Source: Acinetobacter gyllenbergii CIP 110306 = MTCC 11365
GTDB lineage: Bacteria > Pseudomonadota > Gammaproteobacteria > Pseudomonadales > Moraxellaceae
NCBI RefSeq assembly: GCF_000413855.1
Contig: NZ_ATGG01000048.1
Location: forward strand, 1 to 34,746
DNA: 34,746 nt
Reading direction: 5' to 3'
Of this stretch, positions 1 through 7,104 are shown piece after piece; the first letter of the stretch is position 1; every line of letters begins with the position of its first letter. The notes under the pieces are model-generated. The model was not told the DNA's origin. It ran no database searches and was given only the letters and a program-made list of their open reading frames with translations. A program made the position numbers and the translations under genes.

Positions 1-780
1 GATGCGCAAAATACGCCACGCCGTTTGATTGATGCTGCGGACGCCTCAACTACAGTATGGGCTTGGGACAGTACTGCTTTTGGTGTAGGTGTTCCAAGTG
101 TTCAGACCGTGAAGTTTAACCTTCGTTTCCCTGGTCAGTATTATGATGAGCTAACCAAGCAGCACTACAATCATAATCGCTACTACAATCCTGCTTTGGG
201 GCGTTATGTTGAACCTGACCCGATCGGGCTTGAAGGTGGGTTGAATCCTTATATCTATGCGAATGGGAATCCTATTAATAGTGTTGATCCAAATGGTTTA
301 GACTGTATTGGTGGCAAATGTTCAAGCAGTTTTGAACAAACAATGTATGATTGGTGGCCTGGATATAAATTTGGCACTGGTTTATATAATTCATTTTACG
401 AAGGATCATACCAAATGAGAGGTGCAGAGTTATTCGATGGCGGACTATCATTTCTTGGGGCGTTAGGACGCATAGGCTATGTGTTAGAAGTTAAAAATAT
501 AGGAAATGTAGTTAAAACAGCAGAAGAAGCTGTAGCTTTAAGAAATGCAATAAAATTAGAATACAGGGGTCCATTAGCTAAACCTTTGGGCAATTGGCAT
601 ATATCATCATATGAACAGTTATCTAAAATCAAAACCTCTGAAGAAATTATTGAAGGATCTATGAGAACAAATAAATATTATACAAATATTATCATTGGTA
701 ATGGTTTTTTTGGTGAAGTTAGAAATACATATGACAATTTAAACAGACACCCAACAAACAAAGACCCAAATAAAAAATAG
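1..780 (+). CDS. Rhs-family polymorphic toxin, C-terminal part (5' end outside window)
   Basis: The frame is open from base 1, so the gene starts upstream; the TTG at 25 is internal. The first part matches the end of the Rhs/YD-repeat core: TPRRLIDA at the window edge, VWAWDSTAFG, RFPGQYYDELTKQHYNHNRYYNPALGRYVEPDPIGLEGG, then SVDPNGL near base 300. Rhs cores end there and the sequence after it is the exchangeable toxin. About 159 residues follow. They start with a Gly/Phe/Tyr-rich stretch (DWWPGYKFGTGLYNSFYEG, GGLSFLGALG) that may be a translocation or linker region, and end in a basic tail (NRHPTNKDPNKK). I do not recognise the toxin fold and see no HNH, deaminase or ADP-ribosyltransferase signature. 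Such proteins are usually delivered by type VI secretion, with a VgrG upstream that is not visible here. The adjacent gene at 838 is the likely immunity partner. The Rhs call is firm; the toxin activity is unknown. Confidence 0.93.
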   Translation, partial: DAQNTPRRLIDAADASTTVWAWDSTAFGVGVPSVQTVKFNLRFPGQYYDELTKQHYNHNRYYNPALGRYVEPDPIGLEGGLNPYIYANGNPINSVDPNGLDCIGGKCSSSFEQTMYDWWPGYKFGTGLYNSFYEGSYQMRGAELFDGGLSFLGALGRIGYVLEVKNIGNVVKTAEEAVALRNAIKLEYRGPLAKPLGNWHISSYEQLSKIKTSEEIIEGSMRTNKYYTNIIIGNGFFGEVRNTYDNLNRHPTNKDPNKK

Positions 781-837
781 TCTTTTATAATCCATATAGG
801 AGGGTAATCCCTCCTATTCAAAATAAAGGTATATTTT

Positions 838-1323
838 ATGAAAGCATCTAAATTTAATGAAGAAATCTTTATATTAAACATCCCTCCCAATATGTATGGT
901 AAAAATACATATTACAAATTAAAAGGGGAAAAAATAGAAAAATGTAAATTTGATGAAGTGAAGGAAAAAAAAGAGAAACTTTTAGGATTTTACTTCACAT
1001 TTTACACTTGGTCACTTCAAAAAAAAGAAGCGGCCCTATTCATCTATAACAATATTTTTATATTATTTTATCAAAAAGAGTATATAAAAATCACACCAAA
1101 CAATATAAAAATAAACAGCTGGCTTAATTTTAAAAAAATATCAATTAATCTACCATTATCGCAGACCATAGTAATAAAAATTTTCACCCCTCCTTTTAGG
1201 TATTTAAATAATGATGGTAGTTTTCCGGAAATGGTAGAGCCTTTTTCAGCTACACTAGAAAGCATTTTAAACAACTATACTCAAAAAATAAGGATTTTTG
1301 AAAATTTAGCTAAAGAAATTTAA
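838..1323 (+). CDS. Putative immunity protein for the Rhs toxin
   Basis: This gene encodes 161 residues and begins 57 bp after the Rhs stop on the same strand, the standard position of the immunity gene for an Rhs C-terminal toxin. No signal peptide or membrane segment is visible, so it should be cytoplasmic, which would fit a toxin acting in the cytoplasm. The protein is rich in Lys, Ile, Phe and Asn, and the DNA is very AT-rich compared with the genes after 7 kb. A weak ribosome-binding site (AAAGGTAT) lies about 8 bases before the ATG. I recognise no family. The immunity role is inferred only from position and size. Confidence 0.7.
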   Translation: MKASKFNEEIFILNIPPNMYGKNTYYKLKGEKIEKCKFDEVKEKKEKLLGFYFTFYTWSLQKKEAALFIYNNIFILFYQKEYIKITPNNIKINSWLNFKKISINLPLSQTIVIKIFTPPFRYLNNDGSFPEMVEPFSATLESILNNYTQKIRIFENLAKEI

Positions 1324-1424
1324 ATATACTAATCTTTAAATTGAAAAATTTAGTATGATAGCAAAAATTAATCTCCTTGAATTTACATTAACCTCCCCTT
1401 TCCTAATTAAATTTTCAGCGTTAA

Positions 1425-1628
1425 AGATTTGAATATGTTAAAGAATTCAATACGAAGTGGAGATTTGACTATGATACTTACCACACACCGAAAGGAGGCC
1501 CATTCTCGATTGCGAATCCTAGATGGGAAAATGATATTATAAGTAACACACAACGAGGTGTAGTAACCAACCAATCTTGGGCATATATTTTAAGAAATGG
1601 AAATACAGCCCTAAAAATGATAAAATAA
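1425..1628 (+). pseudogene. Relic of a toxin C-terminal tail
   Basis: One frame stays open for 67 codons with no plausible start and a stop (TAA) just before it. It ends at TAA 1626-1628. Its translation contains FDYDTYHTPKGGPFSIANPRW followed by ENDIISNTQRGVVTNQSWAY, an orderly soluble-protein composition unlike random AT-rich sequence. The HTPxGGPF segment looks like the end of a secreted polymorphic toxin. It is followed after 68 bp by an immunity-like gene, as expected for a displaced Rhs toxin tip with its immunity gene. It lacks the Rhs core, so it cannot be expressed alone and is probably an orphan module left by recombination. The family is not identified. Confidence 0.5.
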
Positions 1629-1696
1629 ATTTATTTTATATTAGGTGTTTTTTAAAATACCTAATATAAAAAAACAACGTAAAAGAGATTAAAACC

Positions 1697-2644
1697 ATGG
1701 CGGGTCATCATTTTATAAAGACTACATGTTTAATGTTTTTTTTATGGGCTAATCCAACTCACCCGAAAACATTTGATTTCAAGAACTTTTCTCTAGAGAT
1801 CCCTGAGGATATATACATCAAAGAAACCAACGAAGAAGATTTTACTATATACAACTTATATAACACAAAAAAAGAAAACATATTAAATCTCTATATAGGA
1901 AATTTCCCAAATAGAAATATCATAGAAAGATCTTCAGCTTTATCGGAAACACCTCTAACACAATATAAAAACATAAAAATACCATATTGGAACTGTATAG
2001 AAAATAAAGAAGAAATTTGCTCTGTACTAGAAATTACATTTGATGATATCGACTTCCCGAATAAAGTACAGTTTTTCTACGAAACCTCAAATAAAAATAA
2101 AGAAATTGTAAATAACATAATAAAAAGCTTCTCAAGCGAGAGAAAAATATTTATAAACAATGGTTTTAAATTTCAAGCAAAAAACCAATCATCTGAAGTT
2201 TTCATAAACCCTTGTTTCTCAATCAACCTTTTAAATAACATGGAAATTATTGGAAGATCACCAAATACAGATATAAAAAATAATTTTATTATAAAAAACA
2301 TTGAAACAAACCCAAACATCAACCCAATAGGTTTTATAACTTTTAAAGTTGACACAAAGGATAATACAGATGCTGGAATCACCACAAATCAATCAAAACA
2401 TATTGATTTTTCACCTTTTTTCATTAAATTAAAAAATAAATTTAAAAGAATTTCCATTACAAGCCAAAACCCATCTATAGACCCAATATACTACAAAAAT
2501 ACCTTTCTAATACCATTTAATTACAAAAACAATGAATACTACTCGCTAATTAAAGCAGATATTCGTTATAGCACGGATGCTTTTGCATTGTTAACTTTAT
2601 TAAATTCTATCAACTTCATAGAAAGTGAAAAATGCAAACTATAA
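1697..2644 (+). CDS. Exported immunity-like protein, paralog 1 of 3
   Basis: This 315-residue protein is related to the proteins encoded at 4410 and 5409. Shared blocks are (F/I)SLE(I/L)PEDIY near residue 30, ENILN(L/M)YIGNFPN, a PYW-x-C segment followed by a second Cys about 8 residues on, Q-FFY, NNIIKS, then a second half starting PCF-x-I and ending YY(S)-x-I-x-A/S-(D/E)IR with LNSI and KCK. The protein seems to be two halves, each opening with a similar strand motif. The N-terminus (MAGHHFIKTTCLMFFLWANP) is a plausible though short signal sequence, so a periplasmic site is inferred. The upstream toxin relic suggests it is the immunity protein of a lost toxin that attacked the cell envelope. 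The two-domain periplasmic layout recalls Tli4-type immunity proteins, but I cannot confirm homology. Confidence 0.72.
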   Translation: MAGHHFIKTTCLMFFLWANPTHPKTFDFKNFSLEIPEDIYIKETNEEDFTIYNLYNTKKENILNLYIGNFPNRNIIERSSALSETPLTQYKNIKIPYWNCIENKEEICSVLEITFDDIDFPNKVQFFYETSNKNKEIVNNIIKSFSSERKIFINNGFKFQAKNQSSEVFINPCFSINLLNNMEIIGRSPNTDIKNNFIIKNIETNPNINPIGFITFKVDTKDNTDAGITTNQSKHIDFSPFFIKLKNKFKRISITSQNPSIDPIYYKNTFLIPFNYKNNEYYSLIKADIRYSTDAFALLTLLNSINFIESEKCKL

Positions 2645-2686
2645 ACAAAAAATCAACACTCTGAGTATAACAACTCTAATAGTGGT

Positions 2687-2717
2687 GGTTAAATTCCTGC
2701 TTTGTCAGGATTTAACC
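2687..2717. other. Hairpin downstream of paralog 1
   Basis: GGTTAAATTCCTG and CAGGATTTAACC can pair over 12 bases with one bulged T, around a 6-base loop. No T-run follows, so it is not a classical terminator. It lies 43 bp after the stop at 2644 and 27 bp before a clear terminator. Confidence 0.5.
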
Positions 2718-2744
2718 CTACTATCCCTTAAGATAATATCTGAG

Positions 2745-2774
2745 ATGAGGGGTTTACCCCCTCATTTTAAGTTT
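2745..2774 (+). terminator. Rho-independent terminator after paralog 1
   Basis: ATGAGGGG and CCCCTCAT form a perfect 8-bp stem around a TTTAC loop, followed by a T-rich tract (TTTTAAGTTTT). It separates the gene ending at 2644 from the one starting at 2848. Confidence 0.7.
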
Positions 2775-2847
2775 TAGGAAAAAAATTAATCAAGAAGACT
2801 TATTTAAAAAACATTTCAACATTTTTTTGTTATAAAATTCTGAAAAA

Positions 2848-3636
2848 ATGTTAAAAAAAGCATTGAGAATTTCTTATCTTGACAAAAGTAATCATTTATT
2901 AATGCAAGCTTTTACTCTATGCGAATATAAAAACAACGAAATATATTTCATTAAAGAGAACATGGAAGATAGAATTAATATTTATTTTAATGAAATAATT
3001 AAATATTCCTACAGTATCAGCAAAACTACGGATTTATTCTCTAACGAACATATCACCGACTTAAGAAATAGATTTGATTTTATAAAAAACATCCCTGACA
3101 ATTACTTAGAAATATTTCAAGAAAATCAAAAAGAAGTTTTCAAAAAATATTGGGATAATAATAAAAAAGGTGATGAAAAAATTAAAGAGATATTAAAAAG
3201 TAACGATACAAATGGAGAGATTTACGCAAAAATATTATTCTATTTTTTAGGAGATGGATTCAATTACAATAAAAAGAACAATGAAATTGTATTAACAAAA
3301 AAAATAGAGAAAGACACACATTTATCAATCATCATTAATGCCAAACAAATCAACCAAGAAATAAAAAACTATAAAAGGTTGCCTCCTTCTCCAATATTTA
3401 TAAATGGATTTCTATTGATAGAATCCCATAAATTCACATTAAATAGAATTGAACACCCCAACATTAGCAGTATTATTTACTACAACAACAATTTCCTATC
3501 TGCCCTACAAGAAAACAACCCAGAAACAGCTTTAAAATGGTTATTTTTACAGTGCGACACCACTGCATTTTATATAAAAATGAGTTTTGAATTTTATCAA
3601 GAATGTTTTTTATCGTACATCAAAGAAAATAGTTAA
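2848..3636 (+). CDS. Hypothetical protein in the toxin-immunity region
   Basis: This gene encodes 262 residues with no signal peptide or membrane segment. It is rich in Lys, Asn, Ile, Tyr and Phe. No family is recognised. A Pro-rich turn (RLPPSPIF) lies about two-thirds along. The ATG is preceded by only a weak ribosome-binding site (CTGAAAAA). The gene at 3657 starts 20 bp after its stop, so the two are probably co-transcribed. Its place between orphan immunity genes suggests another immunity protein, or a domain of unknown function carried by a toxin cassette. That role is inference from neighbours only. Confidence 0.65.
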   Translation: MLKKALRISYLDKSNHLLMQAFTLCEYKNNEIYFIKENMEDRINIYFNEIIKYSYSISKTTDLFSNEHITDLRNRFDFIKNIPDNYLEIFQENQKEVFKKYWDNNKKGDEKIKEILKSNDTNGEIYAKILFYFLGDGFNYNKKNNEIVLTKKIEKDTHLSIIINAKQINQEIKNYKRLPPSPIFINGFLLIESHKFTLNRIEHPNISSIIYYNNNFLSALQENNPETALKWLFLQCDTTAFYIKMSFEFYQECFLSYIKENS

Positions 3637-3656
3637 AAAACATGGAGAAAAGATAA

Positions 3657-4106
3657 ATGCTTAATTGGTTTAAAAAAATAATTTATGGTTTAGGCGAGAT
3701 AAATGAAATTGAACGATTGATCTTAAACACTGTTAGGGAAAATTTGAGATCAGAGTCCACATTATTATGGGATGCTCAAATACATGAAATCAATAAAGTT
3801 TCCAGACTACCTGACGGTGTAGAAAGCATTTTCTACCATATAAATTTAAGAATAGGAAAGCCTGACTTTGATATAAGCATAAGATTTCCGAATAAGAAAT
3901 CTAATTTACTTTTAGCAAAAGTATCACTACAATTTCGATCAGACAATATTGATGTTGAAGTTTGGTGTGAAGCTGGGTGAATATTACTTTTAAATTTCAA
4001 AGGCAGTTGAAACTATTGGCTTGAATATATAAATGAGATGTCTCCCGATGAATCGATTTCAATTCATTGTGATATTTTAGCTAACCTTATGGAACAACAA
4101 TTCTGA
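3657..4106 (+). pseudogene. Hypothetical protein with in-frame stops (probably decayed immunity gene)
   Basis: The open part (3657-3980) encodes 107 residues starting MLNWFKKIIYGLGEINEIE, preceded by a good GGAG 9 bases before the ATG. The same frame continues past the TGA at 3978-3980 and a second TGA at 4008-4010 into a coherent C-terminal segment (NYWLEYINEMSPDES, then HCDILANLMEQQF) ending at TGA 4104-4106. The tail resembles real coding sequence, so I read the locus as a roughly 150-residue gene damaged by two nonsense changes or by small compensating indels. If the 107-residue product is made it may still be functional. No family is recognised. It follows the gene at 2848 closely and is probably part of the same transcript. 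Confidence 0.55.
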
Positions 4107-4312
4107 CATAAAGTGTTAAGAACGTGGAGCTAAGCTTTTATTTACATATAAATTACGTTTAATTCATATTTCAACGGCTGCGCTGAACAAAGCTATTCCT
4201 TTTTTATTCAGTTATATAACTCTCAGATGTGCAAGTCCAAAGCTAAAAATTAACGTACAAACAAATAATCCACTTACAACCAGTGCCTGAGCAGCAGCTA
4301 AAGTTGTGTAAG

Positions 4313-4358
4313 ATAACCCTGCTTTAGTGCATTACGTAGAATTGAAGGTGGGTTTATT
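4313..4358 (+). pseudogene. Relic of the Rhs core
   Basis: Bases 4318-4341 match bases 190-213 of the Rhs gene (the NPALGRYVE segment) with 5 differences in 24. A 16-base stretch present in the intact gene (214-229, the PDPIG part) is then missing, and the next 13 bases (TTGAAGGTGGGTT, the LEGG segment) are identical. The deletion breaks the frame. Little of the core is left on either side. This marks the place where a displaced Rhs C-terminal module was once joined to a core copy. Confidence 0.6.
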
Positions 4359-4409
4359 CTTGATTTATAACAGATCTGATAAATCAGAACGATGGAACGA
4401 GCTTATAAA

Positions 4410-5348
4410 ATGAACATAAAATCCTACTTATATATATTATTTATTATTAGCTTAACACCTTTAAATATTTATGCAAAAAAAATAACATTTGAGAGTATTT
4501 CTCTTGAATTACCTGAAGACATTTATCTAAATAAAAAAATAGGCCCAGATTTTGAAGTCTATTATTTCTACAAAAAAAATGAAAACATCCTCAATATGTA
4601 TATAGGTAATTTCCCAAATAAAAGTATCTTAGAACAACCACTAACATACAAAAAATTTAACTTAGAAAAACAACCGAATATAGAAATACCCTACTGGGAA
4701 TGTGATGAAAATAAAATTTGCTCACGCACAGAATTATCTATTTTAAATCAAGAAAACCCAGGATTTAAAATACAATTTTTTTATGCAATAGACAAAAAAA
4801 ACTTAGAAATTGCAAACAACATCATAAAAAGTTTAGATGCACCTCCAATAAAAAACAAACCATCTACCATAACATCTAAACAGGATAATACTGAATTACC
4901 ACTACACCCTTGTTTTTATATTACCCTCCCAGAGAATACTGAAATAAACACCATCTTAAATATTAATGGAAATAATATTAGCGAACATACCATTAGAAAC
5001 ACAACAACTAGAAATATAAAAACAAGAAAAATTGGTTTTATAGAAATAGAAAATTCAAAAATAGAAAAAGAAGACAACATTTCAACAAGCATGAAAATTA
5101 ATTTCCTGCCATTTTTCGAAAAAATTAAATCAAACTTTAAAAATTCAAATATCGTAACTTTAAACCTATCTGATCCCAAAAACCCCTACTATAAAAGCAC
5201 TATAACCATACCTTTTAAATTCAAAGAAATTCAATACTACTCAATATTTACTTCAGAAATAAGGGCTGATGATGATGGACTTACTGTTTTACAAATCCTG
5301 AATAGCATAAAACCATCAGAAGATAAGGATTGTAAATTTGAACAGTGA
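4410..5348 (+). CDS. Exported immunity-like protein, paralog 2 of 3
   Basis: I chose the ATG at 4410 because it gives a clean signal peptide (MNIKSYLYILFIISLTPLNIYA, cut before KK); the in-frame ATG at 4392 would add six residues and has no ribosome-binding site. The product is 312 residues and closest to paralog 3: ISLELPEDIYLNKK, GPDFEVYYFYKK, NILNMYIGNFPNKSILE, IPYWECDENKICSR, then a second half from HPCFYITLPENT to SIKPSEDKDCKFEQ. The two Cys in the YWEC...C segment could form a disulfide in the periplasm. It is probably an immunity protein against a toxin acting in the envelope, now without its own toxin in this window. The family name is not certain. Confidence 0.75.
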   Translation: MNIKSYLYILFIISLTPLNIYAKKITFESISLELPEDIYLNKKIGPDFEVYYFYKKNENILNMYIGNFPNKSILEQPLTYKKFNLEKQPNIEIPYWECDENKICSRTELSILNQENPGFKIQFFYAIDKKNLEIANNIIKSLDAPPIKNKPSTITSKQDNTELPLHPCFYITLPENTEINTILNINGNNISEHTIRNTTTRNIKTRKIGFIEIENSKIEKEDNISTSMKINFLPFFEKIKSNFKNSNIVTLNLSDPKNPYYKSTITIPFKFKEIQYYSIFTSEIRADDDGLTVLQILNSIKPSEDKDCKFEQ

Positions 5349-5389
5349 ATGTTTTCATTCTGTTTATAATAGGTACAGTCACTTGATTG
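5321..5389 (+). repeat. Direct repeat, copy A (3' end and flank of paralog 2)
   Basis: These 69 bases recur at 6332-6400 with only 2 mismatches. The repeat begins in the last codons of paralog 2 and runs 41 bp past its stop. A hairpin spans the stop codon (AACAG...AATG pairing with CATT...CTGTT around TTTT). The non-coding flank is better conserved than most of the coding sequence. Confidence 0.8.
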
Positions 5390-5408
5390 ATATATTAAAA
5401 GGTAAACA

Positions 5409-6359
5409 GTGAATAATTTTATGAAAAAAAACATCTTTATAATATCTAGTATTGTTCTAGCATCTTCTGCTGGTATCCAAGCTAAAACAATAAATATACA
5501 TAATATATCATTAGTTACACCTGATGATATATTTTCCAAAAAAGATGTAGGACCAGATTTTGAATTGTACTACTTCTACAAAAACAATGACAATATTCTA
5601 AATATGTATATTGGCAATTTCCCCAATAAGAGCATACTGGAAAAGCCAATAAAATATCAAGAATTTAATTTAAACAACCAACCAAATGTAAAAATCCCTT
5701 ATTGGTTTTGCAATAATCTCAAGACAGAGGTTTGTTTACGAGAGGAATTATTAATTTCAAATAGTGGACCTGCAACCACAATACAATTTTTCTACAAAAC
5801 AAAAAAAGAACATATGGAAACTTCAAACAATATTATAAAAAGCTTAGCTGCCCCTAAGATAATAACCAAATTAGATACATTAGTATCAACTAGTGATAAT
5901 ACAGAGTTCCCATTATATCCTTGTTTCAATATTACCATCCCAAAAAATCTTCAAATAAATGGATTAGTAAATACAGAAAACACTACTATAAGTAGCCATT
6001 TAATAAGGAATATACCATCAAAAATTGAAAAAACAGATAGAATTGGTTTTATAACAATAAAAAACACTACAACGCATCAGCAAGAAGAGCTTTAAAAAAA
6101 TACATTTATTGATTTTCTTCCTTTTTTTGAAAATCTTAAAACTAAATTCCAGCAAATAAATATTAATACACTAAACTTATCAGACCAGGAGCACCCATAC
6201 TACAAAAATATTATAACAATTCCTTTTAAATTTAATGAAAATCAATACTACTCAACAATCATTTCTGAAATAAGATCAGATGATGATGGATTAACCATCC
6301 TACAAATATTAAATAGTATAAAACCATCTAAAGATAAGGATTGTAAATTTGAACAGTGA
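5409..6359 (+). pseudogene. Exported immunity-like protein, paralog 3 of 3, interrupted by in-frame stop
   Basis: The reading frame begins at GTG 5409 (AAAAGG six bases upstream) or ATG 5421, giving a signal peptide (MKKNIFIISSIVLASSAGIQA). It follows paralog 2 closely: ISLVTPDDIF, GPDFELYYFYK, NILNMYIGNFPNKSILE, IPYWFCN, YPCFNITIPKN. A TAA at 6093-6095 stops it after QQEEL, yet the same frame resumes immediately (TFIDFLPFFENLK, NLSDQEHPYYKN, IRSDDDGLTILQILNSIK) and ends KDKDCKFEQ at TGA 6357-6359, where paralog 2 also ends. So the lesion is one nonsense codon or a local compensated indel, not a shift of the whole tail. The truncated form keeps the first domain and part of the second and may or may not be active. 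Confidence 0.75.
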
Positions 6360-6400
6360 ATGTTTTCATTCTGTTCATAATAGGTATAGTCACTTGATTG
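6332..6400 (+). repeat. Direct repeat, copy B (3' end and flank of paralog 3)
   Basis: Partner of the copy at 5321-5389: 67 of 69 bases are identical, ending at CACTTGATTG in both, after which the sequences diverge completely. It indicates tandem duplication of the immunity gene together with its 3' flank. Confidence 0.8.
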
Positions 6401-6443
6401 GTGAGTATACTGCTGATGGTGTTCCACCGATCGATATGTATGG

Positions 6444-6699
6444 ATGAGTGATAAACCTTTCCTTGCAATTTATGGCTCTGGTGTAACCAGCAAAACCTAC
6501 TGGTTCATCAACGATGCATTCCCTTATCTATTTGATTGATTGGTAGACAGGGAAATATATAAGTATTACTGCTGCGGATTATTTAGGAAACTATATTATC
6601 CGTCATAGTTCTGGTGCTGTTTCATATCTTGATCTTGAAACAAAAATCACATTTTCTTTAAGTAATAGCGTCAAAAATTTTCTAATTGCGTTACATTAA
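6444..6699 (+). pseudogene. Decayed small gene, C-terminal part SUKH-like
   Basis: Two frames together look like one broken gene. From ATG 6444 one frame reads MSDKPFLAIYGSGVTSKTYW and on to FPYLFD before a stop. From 6547 another frame reads YISITAADYLGNYIIRHSSG, then AVSYLDLETK, and ends FLIALH at TAA 6697-6699. The second part resembles the end of SMI1/KNR4 (SUKH) immunity proteins, where a GxY...sGxVyxlDxEt pattern is followed by a phenylalanine-rich helix. This is pattern recognition only. The location between immunity genes fits a dead immunity gene. Confidence 0.35.
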
Positions 6700-6746
6700 A
6701 TAAAAATTCATAGTCAAGATAAACTTATTATATTTTTGGAAACTCT

Positions 6747-7019
6747 ATGAAAAACATAAGCCTAGATACAGCCAAAGAAATCATTGAAACTAAATTGACT
6801 AAGATTTCAAAAGAATCTGGAGAAAAATGTGTAATTGCCAGTATTCATGAATTAAAAGATGATAGGTGGATTTTTGGCTATAATACTGAGGCTTTTATAA
6901 AATATAATAAAATTTCGCACTGCTTAGCTGGGAATATTCCTTTCTTTGTTTCAAAAACTGGCGAATTAAGACACTTAACAAATGATGAATATAATTCATT
7001 TTTGAAAAAAGAAAATTAA
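6747..7019 (+). CDS. Imm35/YrhB-type immunity protein
   Basis: This gene encodes 90 residues. The end of the protein carries the typical pattern of the YrhB/Immunity-35 family: a DRWIFGYNTEAFI segment, then LAGNIPFFVSKTGELRHL, where LAGN-P-x-V-x-K-x-TG is the family's most recognisable stretch. Family members are small cytoplasmic proteins that bind and neutralise toxins of polymorphic systems. The toxin it once guarded against is not in the window. It is the last gene of the accessory region and is followed by a bidirectional terminator shared with glyA. The start has only a weak ribosome-binding site (TTGGAAACTCT) but the length fits the family. Confidence 0.75.
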   Translation: MKNISLDTAKEIIETKLTKISKESGEKCVIASIHELKDDRWIFGYNTEAFIKYNKISHCLAGNIPFFVSKTGELRHLTNDEYNSFLKKEN

Positions 7020-7063
7020 TTTTCATCCTGCACTAAATAAATAAACTACTTATTATTTATCCA

Positions 7064-7093
7064 TAAAAAAAGCGCCTTACGGCGCTTTTTTTT
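7064..7093. terminator. Bidirectional terminator between the Imm35 gene and glyA
   Basis: AGCGCC-TTAC-GGCGCT is flanked by an A-run on the left and a T-run on the right, so it can end transcription from both sides. It marks the border between the toxin region and the core genome. Confidence 0.85.
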
Positions 7094-7104
7094 AGATATA
7101 CAAA

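Noticed and set aside
678..890. Reverse ORF over the Rhs end and the immunity start
   Set aside because: Antisense to two real genes, with no ribosome-binding site or recognisable pattern.
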